From the NCBI GenBank assembly GCA_030765325.1, contig JAVCCT010000220.1:1-5652 (forward strand): a DNA stretch of 5,652 bases, in the 5' to 3' direction. How positions within the stretch are numbered: the stretch's first letter is position 1; every line of letters starts with the position of its first letter. The notes under the pieces are model-generated. The model worked only from the letters and a program-made list of their open reading frames with translations. It did not search any database and had not been told where the DNA came from. This document shows, in pieces, positions 5,612 to 5,652 of the stretch. The translations under genes and the position numbers were made by a program. The DNA is from Candidatus Stygibacter frigidus (GTDB lineage: Bacteria; Cloacimonadota; Cloacimonadia; Cloacimonadales; TCS61).

Positions 5612-5652
5612 ATTTACCGTCCAATTAAGTAATCAATTCCAAATTAGCCGGA

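Overview
The window is AT-rich bacterial chromosome DNA. It holds four protein genes, one tRNA gene and two repeat-rich intergenic stretches. The lineage cannot be fixed from the sequence. Clear Shine-Dalgarno sequences, TTGACA-type promoter boxes, an encoded CCA on the tRNA, an AAA_14/DUF4143 ATPase and many small intergenic repeats suit an uncultured AT-rich bacterium. Cloacimonadota or a relative is a guess from general impression only.

Layout. Bases 1-509 contain no credible gene but are full of inverted repeats, including a 120-bp fold-back element with perfect 13-bp ends and an 11-base G tract. Bases 510-1664 encode a divergent, short RtcB-type RNA ligase. Bases 1665-2011 are non-coding and carry three different short repeats: a 9-nt unit x3, an 8-nt unit x5, and a 13-nt pair. 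Bases 2012-3247 encode a cytoplasmic M48-type zinc metallopeptidase fused to a C-terminal TerB-like domain. A DMT/EamA transporter follows on the same strand, probably in the same operon. Its annotated ATG lacks a ribosome site, whereas an upstream ATA codon has a well-placed one. Next come a tRNA-Phe(GAA) gene with its own promoter and a terminator hairpin that can work in both directions. Facing it on the minus strand is an AAA_14/DUF4143 ATPase (4388-5611).

The genes do not form one obvious pathway. The metallopeptidase and transporter look co-transcribed, tRNA-Phe is its own unit, and the RtcB-like ligase and the ATPase each stand alone. No complete new system is evident. The points most worth following are the altered active-site motifs of the RtcB homologue, the M48-TerB fusion, the possible AUA start, and the layered repeats in the two intergenic regions.
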